Positions 17,342 to 26,765 of a DNA stretch of 64,000 nucleotides are shown here, piece by piece; within the stretch, counting starts at the first letter, position 1; each line of letters starts with the position of its first letter. The stretch covers positions 62,001 through 126,000 of the forward strand of contig NZ_AXAC01000005.1 of the NCBI RefSeq assembly GCF_000472665.1, written 5' to 3'. The translations under genes and the position numbers were made by a program. Below the pieces are notes generated by a model. It searched no databases. It was not told where the DNA came from and was given only the letters and a program-made list of their open reading frames with translations. This stretch comes from Acetobacterium malicum subsp. dehalogenans DSM 11527 (lineage in GTDB: Bacteria; Bacillota; Clostridia; Eubacteriales; Eubacteriaceae).

Positions 17342-18172
17342 TCAACAATTTCCAGCATAGACAAAGTCCAGCGATTCTCTGGCGATATCAGCCAGATGAT
17401 AAACCTGAGCCACGTCAGTGGCATCCCGGTCCAGCATTTCATATCTGGGGAAAAATCGCGACAGATGAAGGGGAATGGTTCGTCCCACCGATCCCAGCCA
17501 TTGGGATAAGGACCGGATTTCCGCTTCGCTGTCATTCTCGCCAGGAACAATCAGGGTGGTCACTTCGACGTGACAGGTTTCACTGGCAATTTTAATCGAC
17601 TGTTTGACCGTTTCCAGATCGCCGCTGATTTTGTGATAGAATTTTTCATTGAATGCTTTCAGGTCGATGTTCAGGGCATCGATATTCGGGAGAATTTCCC
17701 GCAGCGGTTCTTCACAAAAACAACCATTGGTCACCAATACATTTTTCAAGCCGTTCTTTCTGGCCTCCTGAGCACAATCCCGGACAAATTCAAAACCGAC
17801 CAGGGGCTCGTTGTAAGTATAAGCCAGCCCGATGTTCCCTTCACCCACCAGTCTGAGGGCATTGGCCACCAGGCTTTGCGGAGTCAAGCGCCGGCCATGG
17901 GCTTCTTCCCTGCCAGCCATGGATATTTCGTAGTTCTGGCAAAATGAACATCTTAAATTGCATCCGAAACTACCCACCGACAAAATTCGGGAGCCCGGAT
18001 AAAAATGCCGCAATGGTTTTTTTTCAATGGGATCGAGGGCAATGGCCGTAACTACTCCATAATTTAAATCTTCAATGACATCTGACCGGTTAATCCGGGC
18101 CCGGCAAAATCCAATCTCCGCCTCATCCAGTTTGCAATGATGGGGACAGAGCCGACATGCTATTTTACTCAC
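17342..18172 (-). CDS. Radical SAM protein, PflA-like (AmmeMemoRadiSam type)
   Basis: A 276-residue radical SAM enzyme. An N-terminal Cys cluster (CRLCPHHCKL...GFCRAR) precedes GSFGCNLRCSFCQN, the CxxxCxxC cluster site, followed by LAYTYNEPLV and NVLVTNG. This architecture fits the PflA-like protein of the AmmeMemoRadiSam set, but the usual Memo and AMMECR1 partners are not in the window. GTG 18172 is used as start (GGTGG upstream, family N-terminus). It pairs with the metallophosphoesterase downstream. The substrate is unknown. Confidence 0.8.
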   Translation of the reverse strand: MSKIACRLCPHHCKLDEAEIGFCRARINRSDVIEDLNYGVVTAIALDPIEKKPLRHFYPGSRILSVGSFGCNLRCSFCQNYEISMAGREEAHGRRLTPQSLVANALRLVGEGNIGLAYTYNEPLVGFEFVRDCAQEARKNGLKNVLVTNGCFCEEPLREILPNIDALNIDLKAFNEKFYHKISGDLETVKQSIKIASETCHVEVTTLIVPGENDSEAEIRSLSQWLGSVGRTIPLHLSRFFPRYEMLDRDATDVAQVYHLADIARESLDFVYAGNC

Positions 18173-18245
18173 AGTTTTTCCACCCTTCGTTGATTTGCAC
18201 TGACCAAACTGTCCATTTGAGCACAATGGCCAGTTCAGATGCAAT

Positions 18246-18280
18246 AAAAAAGGAAAACTTCATGATGTCTTCCTTTTTTG
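18246..18280. terminator. Bidirectional terminator after niaR
   Basis: A stem AAAAAAGGAA / TTCCTTTTTT with inner AC/GT pairs and one mismatch has U-runs on both strands. It ends the nadA-nadB-nadC-niaR unit. Confidence 0.75.
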
Positions 18281-18319
18281 TATGCTATTCTTTTCATACC
18301 CAAATCGTTAGTTCAAAAA

Positions 18320-18832
18320 TCACCCTGTGGTGATTAAATATCCTTTTTCTTGCAAACTTTTTTCAACCCCGCGAAGAATGCTGTCTGAGACGGCTTCGAC
18401 GGTATGATAATGAAACTTGTCCGTGAGTTTCATCAGCGGACTGGTCTTTTTTTCTTCCAGTCCAGCCACAAAGGCGTCCACATCGGCCCGGGTGGCCAGA
18501 AACAAATTGACCTGTATTTTTCCATAGATTTCATGAATAATAAAAACATCCTTCACGAAACCACCGGCATCAACGATGGTATAGAGTTCATCACCAATCT
18601 CTTCGTGGCTGTGATAGACTTTGAAGATCTTTTCCCGGGGCGGCGGATCAACGATGATATAGCCTTTATTGGTCGAAATGATATTGTAATGGGCGGCCTT
18701 CAAAAGGGCAATATCCTGGACAATGCTTTGTCGGCTGACCTCAAAAATTTCGGACAAGGCAGTTCCTGAAACCGGCTCTCGGGAAGACCGGAGTGTCTTG
18801 ACAATATCTTCCTGGCGTTGCTGTTTTTTCAT
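18320..18832 (-). CDS. niaR: Niacin-responsive repressor NiaR
   Basis: A 170-residue regulator with an N-terminal HTH_11 domain (GTALSEIFEVSRQSIVQDIALLKAAHYNIISTNKGY) and a C-terminal 3H domain recognised by its three conserved His positions (KVYHSHEEIGDEL, VFIIHEIYGKI, KFHYHTVEAV). It represses NAD biosynthesis and uptake genes when niacin is present. AAGGAGT precedes the ATG. It is the last gene of the nad operon, suggesting autoregulation through the nadA promoter region. Confidence 0.92.
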   Translation of the reverse strand: MKKQQRQEDIVKTLRSSREPVSGTALSEIFEVSRQSIVQDIALLKAAHYNIISTNKGYIIVDPPPREKIFKVYHSHEEIGDELYTIVDAGGFVKDVFIIHEIYGKIQVNLFLATRADVDAFVAGLEEKKTSPLMKLTDKFHYHTVEAVSDSILRGVEKSLQEKGYLITTG

Positions 18833-18868
18833 GGTTTACACTCCTTTTCTGATTGACTGCCGTGAGTC

Positions 18869-19717
18869 TTATAAAAGTCGCAGATTTTTCATCGACAAAT
18901 CAAGAATCGGCGAAGAATGAGTCAGGGCCCCGCAGGAGATAAAATCTACACCGATCTCACTAAGCTCTTTTAACCGGACTTCCGTGACATTTCCGGAGCA
19001 TTCGGTTATCGCTTGACCATTGACAATTTTAATAGCGGCCTTCAGAGTCTCCATGTCCATATTATCAAGCATGATGATGTCTGCTCCGGCTTCCAGCGCT
19101 TGTCTTAGCATCTCCAGATTTTCCACTTCCACTTCAATCTTGCGGACAAAGGGCGCATATTTTTGGGTGGCAGCAATGGCTTCTTTAACGCCACCGGCAG
19201 CATTGATATGATTATCTTTGATCAGAACACCATCGGATAAATTATAGCGATGGTTATAGCCGCCGCCAACTGTCACGGCATATTTTTCGAAGATCCGCAT
19301 ATTCGGTGTTGTTTTTCGGGTGTCCAGCAATCTGGTGTTGGTGCCACTCAAATAACCGACCAGTTTCCGGGTGTGGGTGGCAATACCGCTCATCCGCTGT
19401 AGATAGTTCAGGGCAGTCCGCTCGCCAGAGAGCAGGGTTCGGGTATCAGCCTCAACTACCCCCAAAAGATCACCGGGGTTGACGGCATCGCCGTCGCTGA
19501 CAAATTTTTCAATGGTTGCGGTTGGATCCAGAAGTTCAAATACCCGCTGGTAAACCGCCAGACCGGCAATGATGCCCGCCTCTTTGGCAATCAGATCAAC
19601 CTGGGCTCTGACCCCCGCTTCGATGACCGCATTGGTGGTGATGTCCTCGCTGGTAATATCCTCCTGTAGGGCCAGTAAAATAAGTGGATCCATGTTAAGC
19701 TTTATCAATTCGTTCAA
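18869..19717 (-). CDS. nadC: Nicotinate-nucleotide pyrophosphorylase (carboxylating) NadC
   Basis: A 282-residue quinolinate phosphoribosyltransferase that makes nicotinate mononucleotide. Visible are ALQEDITSEDITTNAVI, LSGERTALNYLQRMSGIAT, LLDTRKTTPNMR, GGGYNHRYNLSDGVLIKDNH, ADIIMLDNMD and DFISCGALTHSSPILDLS. The start is a TTG at 19717, eight bases after AAAGGAG, and gives the usual family length. It overlaps the end of nadB by 23 bases. Confidence 0.95.
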   Translation of the reverse strand: MNELIKLNMDPLILLALQEDITSEDITTNAVIEAGVRAQVDLIAKEAGIIAGLAVYQRVFELLDPTATIEKFVSDGDAVNPGDLLGVVEADTRTLLSGERTALNYLQRMSGIATHTRKLVGYLSGTNTRLLDTRKTTPNMRIFEKYAVTVGGGYNHRYNLSDGVLIKDNHINAAGGVKEAIAATQKYAPFVRKIEVEVENLEMLRQALEAGADIIMLDNMDMETLKAAIKIVNGQAITECSGNVTEVRLKELSEIGVDFISCGALTHSSPILDLSMKNLRLL

Positions 19718-20993
19718 TGACTTTACTCCTTTCGATTTCGTCCAGGATGATGGTTTTATAGTCCCTTCGCAACTGTTCCAGATTCTGGTAGTCATCAAGA
19801 TCCAGCGTTGCCTGGTGAACCTTGTTAATCTCATAATGATCGTGGGTATCTTTAGCCGCTCTTTTGGCAAAGACCAGGCTTTCCAGCAGTGAGTTGCTGG
19901 CCAGCCGGTTGGCACCGTGGACCCGGTTGCAGCTGATTTCACCAATAGCGTAGAGATGCGCCATGGAGGTGCGGCTGTCCAGATCCACTTTGATGCCACC
20001 CATAAAGTAATGCTGGGCCGGGGTCACCGGGATACATTCCCGGGTGATATCATAGCCTTCTTCCAAACAGTGCTGATAGATATTGGGAAAACGATGGGTG
20101 ATCACTTCTGCCCCCATGTCCTGCATCGACAACCAGACAAAATCACTTTCTTCCTGTTCCATTTGCTCATGGATGGCCTTGGTCAAAAGATCCCGGGGTA
20201 ATAGTTCATCGACAAACCGCTGCATTTTGCGGTTATAGAGCACTGCCCCCTCTCCCCGCACCGATTCGGATATCAGAAACCGACGCCCGGGCTTTTGGGA
20301 ATACAGGGTGGTGGGATGGATTTGAATATAACTGATGTTTTCCAGTTCGATCTGACGTTTTAAAGCGATGGCGATGGCGTCCCCAGTGAGATGGGCTAAA
20401 TTGGTGGAGCTGTGAAACAGCCCGCCCAAGCCGCCGGTGGCCAGAACCACATAGTCGGAATAGTACAAGTGAATGGCACCGGTCCCATCACTGGCCACGA
20501 CCCCGCTGCAACGGTTATCCTGACAAATCAGATCGACCATGGCCATATTTTCGATGATGGTAATATTGGGACGCTGTTTAACCTGGGTCAGCAATTTACT
20601 GGTGATTTCTTTGCCGGTGAGGTCTTCGTGATAAAGAATCCGGGCCCGGGAATGGGCCCCTTCCCGGGTATAGGCCAGTTCGCCGTTTTTCTTTTCAAAC
20701 GCCACGCCAAGATCGATCAAATCGGTGATTATTTCCGGCGAGCTGCGGATCATCACGTCCACTGAGGCACGATCATTTTCATAATGTCCAGCTTTCATGG
20801 TATCCTCAAAAAAACTGTCATAATCGTCCTCATCCCTTAAAACACAAATCCCGCCCTGGGCCAGGTAGGAGTCACTTTCATCCACGGCCCTTTTGGTGAT
20901 CATTAGAATCTCTTTGCTTGGGGGAATATTCAGGGCGTAAAACAAACCAGCGGCACCGGTGCCAACCACAATAATATCTGTTTTGCCATTCAT
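19695..20993 (-). CDS. nadB: L-aspartate oxidase NadB (short form)
   Basis: A 432-residue flavoenzyme that oxidises aspartate to iminoaspartate, using fumarate under anaerobic conditions. It carries VVGTGAAGLFYAL (FAD), GGICVLRDEDDYDSF, THE catalytic region REGAHSRARILYHEDLTGKEI, VVLATGGLGGLFHSSTN, and QHYFMGGIKVDLDSRTS. It lacks much of the helical C-terminal domain of the ~530-residue enzymes, as in other clostridia. GAGGGAG precedes ATG 20993. It lies 13 bases after nadA. Confidence 0.93.
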   Translation of the reverse strand: MNGKTDIIVVGTGAAGLFYALNIPPSKEILMITKRAVDESDSYLAQGGICVLRDEDDYDSFFEDTMKAGHYENDRASVDVMIRSSPEIITDLIDLGVAFEKKNGELAYTREGAHSRARILYHEDLTGKEITSKLLTQVKQRPNITIIENMAMVDLICQDNRCSGVVASDGTGAIHLYYSDYVVLATGGLGGLFHSSTNLAHLTGDAIAIALKRQIELENISYIQIHPTTLYSQKPGRRFLISESVRGEGAVLYNRKMQRFVDELLPRDLLTKAIHEQMEQEESDFVWLSMQDMGAEVITHRFPNIYQHCLEEGYDITRECIPVTPAQHYFMGGIKVDLDSRTSMAHLYAIGEISCNRVHGANRLASNSLLESLVFAKRAAKDTHDHYEINKVHQATLDLDDYQNLEQLRRDYKTIILDEIERSKVIERIDKA

Positions 20994-21006
20994 TGCCGAT
21001 GCTCCC

Positions 21007-21915
21007 TCATCTGGCCAGTTCCAGCATTTTTTCCAGGGCCAGAACGGCCTTGGTCCGGGTTTCATCATCGACTTCCATCTGATTAATGCCGTTTTCCAGG
21101 GCATAAACCACCTTAGCCAGGGTGATCTTTTTCATATTGGGACAGATCTGGTTTTTATTGATGGGATAGAATTTTTTGTCAGGATTGTTTTTCCCCAGTT
21201 GATAGAGAATGCCGATTTCGGTACCGATAATAAATTCGTCGGCATCGCTAGCCGTGGCATAATCAATAATCCCCGCCGTACTCCCGACATAATCGGCGGC
21301 GCCAATCACCGTCATTGTACATTCGGGGTGAACCAGTGCCTTGGCCTTGGGATGAGCAGCTTTGGCCTCTTCCAACTCATCGATCATGATTTCGTCATGG
21401 ACATGACAATAGCCGTCATTAAAAATAAAGTGTTTTTCCGGAACCTGGCTGGCAATATATTGGCCCAGGTTTTGATCCGGCACAAAATAAATATTCTGCT
21501 GGGGCAAAGCCCTGACAATTTTTAGCGCATTGGACGAGGTCACACAAACATCCACGTACTTTTTAATTTCGGCGGTTGAATTGATATAGCAAACCACCGC
21601 CAGATCATCGTATTTTTCACGAATTTCTTTAATTTTATCGATGGAAGCCATATGAGCCATTGGACAATCGGCCAGCGCTTCCGGCATAATCACGGTTTTT
21701 TCGGGACTTAGAATTTTGGCACTTTCGCCCATAAAGGTAACCCCGCAAAAGACAATCACTTTTTGGGGCAGCTCAACAGCAATTTTACTGAGATAATAAG
21801 AATCGCCCACATAATCGGCAATTTCCTGGATTTCATCATTGACATAGTAATGGGCTAAAATAACCGCATCTTTTTCTTTTTTCAGTTTTTCTATTTTTAA
21901 CAAGATCTCTTTCAT
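21007..21915 (-). CDS. nadA: Quinolinate synthase NadA
   Basis: A 302-residue [4Fe-4S] enzyme that condenses iminoaspartate with dihydroxyacetone phosphate. The three cluster cysteines are in FCGVTFMGESAKIL, HPECTMTVIGAADYVGSTAG and NQICPNMKKIT. Other motifs are LAHYYVNDEIQEIADYVGDS and YINSTAEIKKYVDVCVTSSNA. GGTGGAGG precedes ATG 21915. It is the first gene of the nad operon, with a sigma-A promoter and probable NiaR operator just upstream. Confidence 0.96.
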   Translation of the reverse strand: MKEILLKIEKLKKEKDAVILAHYYVNDEIQEIADYVGDSYYLSKIAVELPQKVIVFCGVTFMGESAKILSPEKTVIMPEALADCPMAHMASIDKIKEIREKYDDLAVVCYINSTAEIKKYVDVCVTSSNALKIVRALPQQNIYFVPDQNLGQYIASQVPEKHFIFNDGYCHVHDEIMIDELEEAKAAHPKAKALVHPECTMTVIGAADYVGSTAGIIDYATASDADEFIIGTEIGILYQLGKNNPDKKFYPINKNQICPNMKKITLAKVVYALENGINQMEVDDETRTKAVLALEKMLELAR

Positions 21916-21955
21916 TTTTATGCCTCCACCTTTTAATCGGGTTTTCATGATTAAA

Positions 21956-21996
21956 AGTATAGCACTTATCTTTACACCTGACAAGCTGACTGTAAA
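21956..21996 (-). promoter_or_regulatory. nadA promoter with probable NiaR operator
   Basis: On the minus strand TTGTCA (21984-21979) and TATACT (21961-21956) are separated by 17 bases. Overlapping and upstream of the -35 is a dyad TTTACA (21971-21976) / TGTAAA (21991-21996) containing ACACCTGACA, which resembles NiaR boxes as I remember them from other Firmicutes. The position suits repression. Confidence 0.7.
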
Positions 21997-22034
21997 GTTT
22001 ATTTTAGATAATTAACGGTTGTCGTTGAAATGCC

Positions 22035-22134
22035 GTACCGACCAATTGTTAATCTGTTGTTCGCCGCGGAATCGGACAGGTTTATCAACCTGTTCGCTCC
22101 GATGCGTACAACATGATGTAACAATTGTCGGTAC
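22035..22134 (-). repeat. MITE-like repeat, short copy D (inverted, no core module)
   Basis: A 100-bp outer frame in the opposite orientation to the other copies, with both ends complete. Its inner hairpin contains AACAGGTTGATAAACCTG. This is the uninterrupted version of the site that carries the core module in copies A and E. It lies between the CHAD gene and nadA, upstream of the nad promoter. Confidence 0.85.
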
Positions 22135-22163
22135 TGCTTTATCTTTTTGTCTAACGTTTTTAC

Positions 22164-23123
22164 TTAATTTATAAACTTCCTGATCTTGCGATTGCCCGCC
22201 ATCATCTGCCAGCCGATGATAATGCCGGCCTGGTAGTGAAGGTGGCAGTCATCACTGGTGGCGACAAGCTGTTCCAATAATTGCTGGTTGGCGAAGACAT
22301 CGTGGTAATAGCCCAGATCGTCCTGCATTTTTTCAAAGGCGTCCATCGATTTGCGGGTCTTCCGGTCAAGAATCGAAGCTAACTGTTCGATGACGTAGCG
22401 GAGTTTTTTGCTTTTGATGCGAACCCGGTGAACAGCCTGTTGATCTTTTATATCAAGACTTTTCATGATCCGCCTAATTTTCTTCAACCAATTTTCAATA
22501 TGCTTGTCGGTATAGTCTTTGATTGATAATTGCAAATCTGGTGCTCCCGCTTCCCAGGGATCATTGAGTTTCCAGACCCAAATGTCCAGCAAATCCAGGG
22601 CAAAAGCATCACTTTCCAAGTCGCCCAATAACTGTCTAAAGGCCATTTCCCGTTTCCCTTGAAGATGATCTTTGAGCTTCCCTAAATCACTGCTCTCCAG
22701 ATTCGCGTTTTTTTCGATTTCAGAAATTCCGGAAAGCAGAACATCCAGTTGCCGAACTTCACCAAATTCCTGTCCCATTTTTCGCAGTGTATCCTGTTGT
22801 AGCTGATAGCTTTCAACTTTGAATAGTGGTTTGAAAAAAGCCAGGACCGCCCGAAATTTGCGAATTCTAACCCGGACCTGATGAACCCCTTCCGGATCGC
22901 TCTGATTCTCAAAAAACCGATCATAAGCATTTAGGATTTCATTAAATCCGCTATTCATGATGATCTCTACCGCTACGCCAACCTTCTTTTTAGCTTTGAT
23001 ATTCAGGCTTGCCTGATTAACAACCCGTACTGATTTTATCGGCGGTATCTGAGGCAACCGTAATCCTTTTCCATATCGCCCCTGATTTTCTATTAATAAG
23101 ATCGACAGCTTTTCCATCATCAT
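22164..23123 (-). CDS. CHAD domain protein
   Basis: A 319-residue alpha-helical protein with the CHAD hallmarks GVHQVRVRIRKFRAVLAFFKPLF (about residues 70-95) and AVHRVRIKSKKLRYVIEQL (about 230-250). CHAD domains bind polyphosphate through these conserved His/Arg/Lys helices. No CYTH/triphosphatase partner domain is present. The ribosome binding site is weak (GGGAAA). It stands alone between the nad operon and modABC, reading away from neither, and its context gives no further clue. Confidence 0.85.
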   Translation of the reverse strand: MMMEKLSILLIENQGRYGKGLRLPQIPPIKSVRVVNQASLNIKAKKKVGVAVEIIMNSGFNEILNAYDRFFENQSDPEGVHQVRVRIRKFRAVLAFFKPLFKVESYQLQQDTLRKMGQEFGEVRQLDVLLSGISEIEKNANLESSDLGKLKDHLQGKREMAFRQLLGDLESDAFALDLLDIWVWKLNDPWEAGAPDLQLSIKDYTDKHIENWLKKIRRIMKSLDIKDQQAVHRVRIKSKKLRYVIEQLASILDRKTRKSMDAFEKMQDDLGYYHDVFANQQLLEQLVATSDDCHLHYQAGIIIGWQMMAGNRKIRKFIN

Positions 23124-23227
23124 CGCTATTTCCCAGCCTTTCAGGTTTATTATTTCATCGTTTTATTTATATACCCACCTTTACCTTAAACCCATGATTA
23201 AATCGATTGTTTTCACCGAAAACAAAA

Positions 23228-23262
23228 ACAGGAAATCAACAATGCTGATTTCCTGTTTTTTT
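23228..23262. terminator. Terminator downstream of modC
   Basis: A stem ACAGGAAATCA / TGATTTCCTGT with a seven-base loop is flanked by a T-run on each strand. It ends the modABC operon on the minus strand. Confidence 0.85.
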
Positions 23263-23286
23263 ATTATGAGACAATGGTGGTTAAAT

Positions 23287-24360
23287 TTATTGATCAACAA
23301 AGAACGCAAATTCCGGATTGATATAAATGATAAATGGTTCACTGAGATTCTTTAAGTGGTTGCGTTCTTCCCTGCTGATTTCGCACTGAATATGAAAATC
23401 ATGTATTGACTCCGGTCGGGCACCTATTTTTAAATAAAGCGATGTTCGAAAAGGACCATCGCTTTCATCAGCGATCCAGACCTTAAAACAGTTTTCTTGC
23501 TGGCCATCCGGCTCGTCCACCAGTTTAACCTGATTGGCTCTGATCCCCAGATAACCGTTATCGTGTTCGATTTTCATGACCGTGGTCAGTGAAATATTCC
23601 ACTGCGGGACGTGCAGGCGGTTTTCAGCCAGCCGGGTTGCTGCAACAATATTTTTGCAGCCAGTTATTTTGGCGGTCTCCAATGATGCCGGCCATTTGAA
23701 GATCGCATCTTTTTGTCCATAGATTTCGACCTTGCCAGTGTTAAATACGGCGATATAATCTGAAAGACGGTAAGCCTCCTCACGATTATGGGTGACAAAG
23801 AGGGTCAATCCCTGGAAGTCTTTTAACAACTCTGACATTTCTCGCATCATGTGATTTCTGAGATGCACATCTAAAGCTGAAAATGGCTCATCCAATAAGA
23901 GCATATCCGGTTCAACTGCCACCGCTCTGGCCAAGGCCACCCGTTGTTGCTGCCCCCCGGATATTTGGGTGGGGTATCGTTTGCCAATATCACCCAGATG
24001 GTATTTTTCCATCAAGGCGCTGACCCGGTTCTTTTTTTCAGTCTTCACCAGCTTGTCGAGTCCGAAAGCGATATTTTCCTCAATCGTCATATTGGGAAAA
24101 AGGGCATAGTTCTGAAAAAGGAAACCCACTTTTCTTTCCCGCATCGTCAGGTTGATTTTTTTTTCTGAATCGAAAAATGTTTTGCCATTAATAATAATTT
24201 GGCCTTCGTCCGGATTTACCAATCCAGCGATACACCGTAATAGCATACTTTTTCCTGAACCGGAAGCGCCTAATATTCCAATAGTATCTTCCTTTGACTG
24301 GAGTTTTACATCCAGTTGAAAATCATATAGTTTCTTTTTGATATCAATAATAAACTCCAT
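23287..24360 (-). CDS. modC: Molybdate ABC transporter ATPase ModC
   Basis: A 357-residue ATPase with Walker A GASGSGKSM, signature ISGGQQQRVALARA, Walker B MLLLDEPFSALD and FVTHNREEAYRLSD, plus a C-terminal extension containing a TOBE-like region (ITGCKNIVAATRL...LGIRANQVKLV). GGAGGG precedes the ATG. It lies three bases after modB. The C-terminus may bind oxyanion and gate transport. Confidence 0.92.
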   Translation of the reverse strand: MEFIIDIKKKLYDFQLDVKLQSKEDTIGILGASGSGKSMLLRCIAGLVNPDEGQIIINGKTFFDSEKKINLTMRERKVGFLFQNYALFPNMTIEENIAFGLDKLVKTEKKNRVSALMEKYHLGDIGKRYPTQISGGQQQRVALARAVAVEPDMLLLDEPFSALDVHLRNHMMREMSELLKDFQGLTLFVTHNREEAYRLSDYIAVFNTGKVEIYGQKDAIFKWPASLETAKITGCKNIVAATRLAENRLHVPQWNISLTTVMKIEHDNGYLGIRANQVKLVDEPDGQQENCFKVWIADESDGPFRTSLYLKIGARPESIHDFHIQCEISREERNHLKNLSEPFIIYINPEFAFFVDQ

Positions 24361-24363
24361 CGA

Positions 24364-25047
24364 TTACCCTCCAAACCCCCGTTGCTGGTTCTTTTTACGA
24401 CTTTCCCAGTAATTGTTGATAACCAACACCGTTAACGAAATGGCAAAAATGATCAGCACCCAAATTAGGGCTACTTGCATCTCACCACCCTGGGTGGCAA
24501 AATAGATGGCAATCGGGATGGTTTCAGTTTTTCCGGGAATGCTGCCAGCTACCATCAGGGTCGCACCAAATTCGCCGAGACAGCGGGCAAAGGTCAGCGC
24601 TGTAGCGGCGGCAATCCCTGGCCGGGCTACCGGAACAGCAACCCGCCAAAATACTTTAGCTTCTGAAGCCCCCAGAGTTCTGGCGGCACTGAGGATATTG
24701 GGATCAATTTGTTCAAAGGCTCCCATGGTGGTTTTATACATCAGCGGAAAGGCCACCACGATGGCCGCAATCACGGCGGCATACCAGGAAAAGATGATGT
24801 TGACACCAAATATTTCCAGGAATTTTCCAACCGGGCCGTTATTGCCAATCAACAATAAAATCCCGAATCCGGCGACGGTCGGCGGTAAAACCAGTGGAAG
24901 TGTTAAAATGCCATCGATCAAGCCCTTCCAGCGGCCATTATATTTTGTCATCAGCCAGGCCGTAATGAGGCCCAGAAAAAAGACGATGACCGTGGCGCTC
25001 AAGGTAACCTTAATTGAAATCCATGCCGGTGATAGATCGAAATTCAT
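24364..25047 (-). CDS. modB: Molybdate ABC transporter permease ModB
   Basis: A 227-residue membrane protein with about five membrane segments, including ISIKVTLSATVIVFFLGLITAW. It has the permease loop DPNILSAARTLGASEAKVFWRVAVP and the typical GEFGATLMVAGSIPGKTETIP. AAAGGGAG precedes the ATG. It lies between modA and modC. Confidence 0.94.
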   Translation of the reverse strand: MNFDLSPAWISIKVTLSATVIVFFLGLITAWLMTKYNGRWKGLIDGILTLPLVLPPTVAGFGILLLIGNNGPVGKFLEIFGVNIIFSWYAAVIAAIVVAFPLMYKTTMGAFEQIDPNILSAARTLGASEAKVFWRVAVPVARPGIAAATALTFARCLGEFGATLMVAGSIPGKTETIPIAIYFATQGGEMQVALIWVLIIFAISLTVLVINNYWESRKKNQQRGFGG

Positions 25048-25098
25048 TGAATCACTCCCTTTCTTTGTTATTTTGAGTTTCTGCTGTGAGTTTTTATC

Positions 25099-25893
25099 TT
25101 ACAGGGTGGTGAAACCGTATTTGTCAAAAACGGCTTTAGCGGCGTCACTGCTTAGAAAGTCGACAAATGCTGCCGCCGGCTCGGGGTTTTTGCTGGCTTT
25201 TATGACTGCTGCCGGATACACAATCGCTTTATGAGATGCGGCCGGGGCGGTTGCAATGACCTTAACTCCGGTTGAGGCTTTAGCGTCGGTTGAGTATACA
25301 ACACCAGCGTCCACATTTCCTGTTTCAACCCAGGTTAATACTTCTTTAACATCTTTTCCATAAACGATTTTTTCTGTTATCTGATCCATCACGTTATAAT
25401 AGGTAAACACGTCCACTGCATATTGACCGACTGGGACACTGGTTGGTTCACCCAAGCCCAGTTTCGTGATGGCGGGATCAACAATCTGGGCAAAATCGGT
25501 AATCGCTGATTGGGAGTCTTTGGGTACAATCAATACCACTTCATTTCCAAGGATGTTTTTGAGGGTATCATCATTTAGTAATCCCGCATCTTTTAAGGTC
25601 GTCATATCCTTTGAAGAGGCTGGCATAAAGACATCAACCTCAGCCCCTTGCTGAATCTGCTGGGCCAGTGATCCCGATGATCCAAAATTCAGGGTTAAGG
25701 TGGTATCGGGCTCTTCTTTTAAATACAGGGTCTGGATTTCCGCCATCGCATCTTTCAAGCTGGCTGCCGCGGAAATGGTCAAGGCCACCGGTTCAGACTT
25801 CGCTTCCTCCTTGGCTGCTGGTTGACAACCAGCCAGGGCAAAAACGATTGACAACAATGCGATCAGTACAATTCCTTTTTTTAACAACTTCAT
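25099..25893 (-). CDS. modA: Molybdate-binding lipoprotein ModA
   Basis: 264 residues. The lipoprotein signal ends LAGC at about residue 23. The mature part contains LTISAAASLKDAMAEI (oxyanion-binding Ser), NFGSSGSLAQQIQQGAEVDVF and VETGNVDAGVVYSTDA, all classic ModA segments. It could carry tungstate as well as molybdate, which the sequence alone does not decide. AAAAGGAG precedes the ATG. Confidence 0.95.
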   Translation of the reverse strand: MKLLKKGIVLIALLSIVFALAGCQPAAKEEAKSEPVALTISAAASLKDAMAEIQTLYLKEEPDTTLTLNFGSSGSLAQQIQQGAEVDVFMPASSKDMTTLKDAGLLNDDTLKNILGNEVVLIVPKDSQSAITDFAQIVDPAITKLGLGEPTSVPVGQYAVDVFTYYNVMDQITEKIVYGKDVKEVLTWVETGNVDAGVVYSTDAKASTGVKVIATAPAASHKAIVYPAAVIKASKNPEPAAAFVDFLSSDAAKAVFDKYGFTTL

Positions 25894-25917
25894 CTCATTT
25901 CTCCTTTTTCTTTCTTT

Positions 25918-25977
25918 AGTTATGTTTTGTTATGTTTGATTGTTTTTCATTATACAAAACAGAATTGTTCAAGTCAA
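25918..25977 (-). promoter_or_regulatory. modABC promoter with direct repeats
   Basis: On the minus strand TTGACT (25977-25972) and TATAAT (25954-25949) are 17 bases apart. Downstream lies a direct repeat AACATAAC...AACATAAC (about 25918-25938), well placed for repression of transcription elongation. The divergent regulator genes at 26209 and 26937 are candidate binders. Confidence 0.7.
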
Positions 25978-26208
25978 ATGATTCTGCTGTTTTTTTTTAG
26001 TACATTCTGATCACGCTTTTTATTTATTAACCTCATCAGCGTGTTTAATTCCTTTTACATTCGCCCGAGATTGGTTATAATAGATAGTAGCATGCCATTG
26101 CGAGAAGGCTTTCAGCTTCTACTGTATAAATTTAATGCAATAATTTACTGTAGCCTTTATCGTCGCGCTATAAGTCAATAAAACAACAATCCGGAGGAGG
26201 CGATCATC

Positions 26209-26730
26209 GTGAATGACGAACTTTTATTCACCCCAGAAGAGATCAGCAAAAAACTTAAAATAACTAAAAACACCGTTTACGAGATGATCAAACGGGGGGA
26301 TCTCGATGCTCATCGTTTGGGTAAGCATTTGCGCATTTCCCAGTCCCAGTTCGAAAACTATTTATTAAAGTCAAAGGGTTCCGCCAATCAGTATCAGGGA
26401 ACCGTATTTATCGAAGATGACGACAAATTCGTTAAAATTGATACTGTCAATATCCATGTTCATACCGATTTATCCGGTGAAGTAAAGCTTTCCATCAGGC
26501 CGGAGGATATTATTCTCAGCCTTGAACCATTTACCAGCAGTGCCCGGAATATTTTTAAAGGCACGGTTGTGGATCTCATTGAAAATGATGATGGCGTCAA
26601 AGTTGTCCTGGATATCGGCATTCCGTTGATGTCAATGATTACTAAAAAGTCAATGGAGAACATGAACATCTCCAAAGGCTGCGAGCTTTATGGTGTTTTT
26701 AAAACCATGTCCATCAATGTCTATAAATAA
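26209..26730 (+). CDS. Helix-turn-helix regulator with molybdate-type TOBE domain
   Basis: 173 residues. An excisionase/MerR-like helix-turn-helix occupies residues 1-55 (FTPEEISKKLKITKNTVYEMIKRGDL), and a C-terminal Mop/TOBE domain occupies about 95-170 (SARNIFKGTVVDLIENDDGVKVVLDIG). The design parallels ModE but with a different DNA-binding module. The start is a GTG preceded by GGAGGAGG. It is divergent from modABC, so a molybdate- or tungstate-sensing repressor is likely. A shared DNA-binding module occurs in the next gene. Confidence 0.85.
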   Translation: MNDELLFTPEEISKKLKITKNTVYEMIKRGDLDAHRLGKHLRISQSQFENYLLKSKGSANQYQGTVFIEDDDKFVKIDTVNIHVHTDLSGEVKLSIRPEDIILSLEPFTSSARNIFKGTVVDLIENDDGVKVVLDIGIPLMSMITKKSMENMNISKGCELYGVFKTMSINVYK

Positions 26731-26765
26731 ATTTATCATTTAAAAGGACGATTGATGCCCCTTCC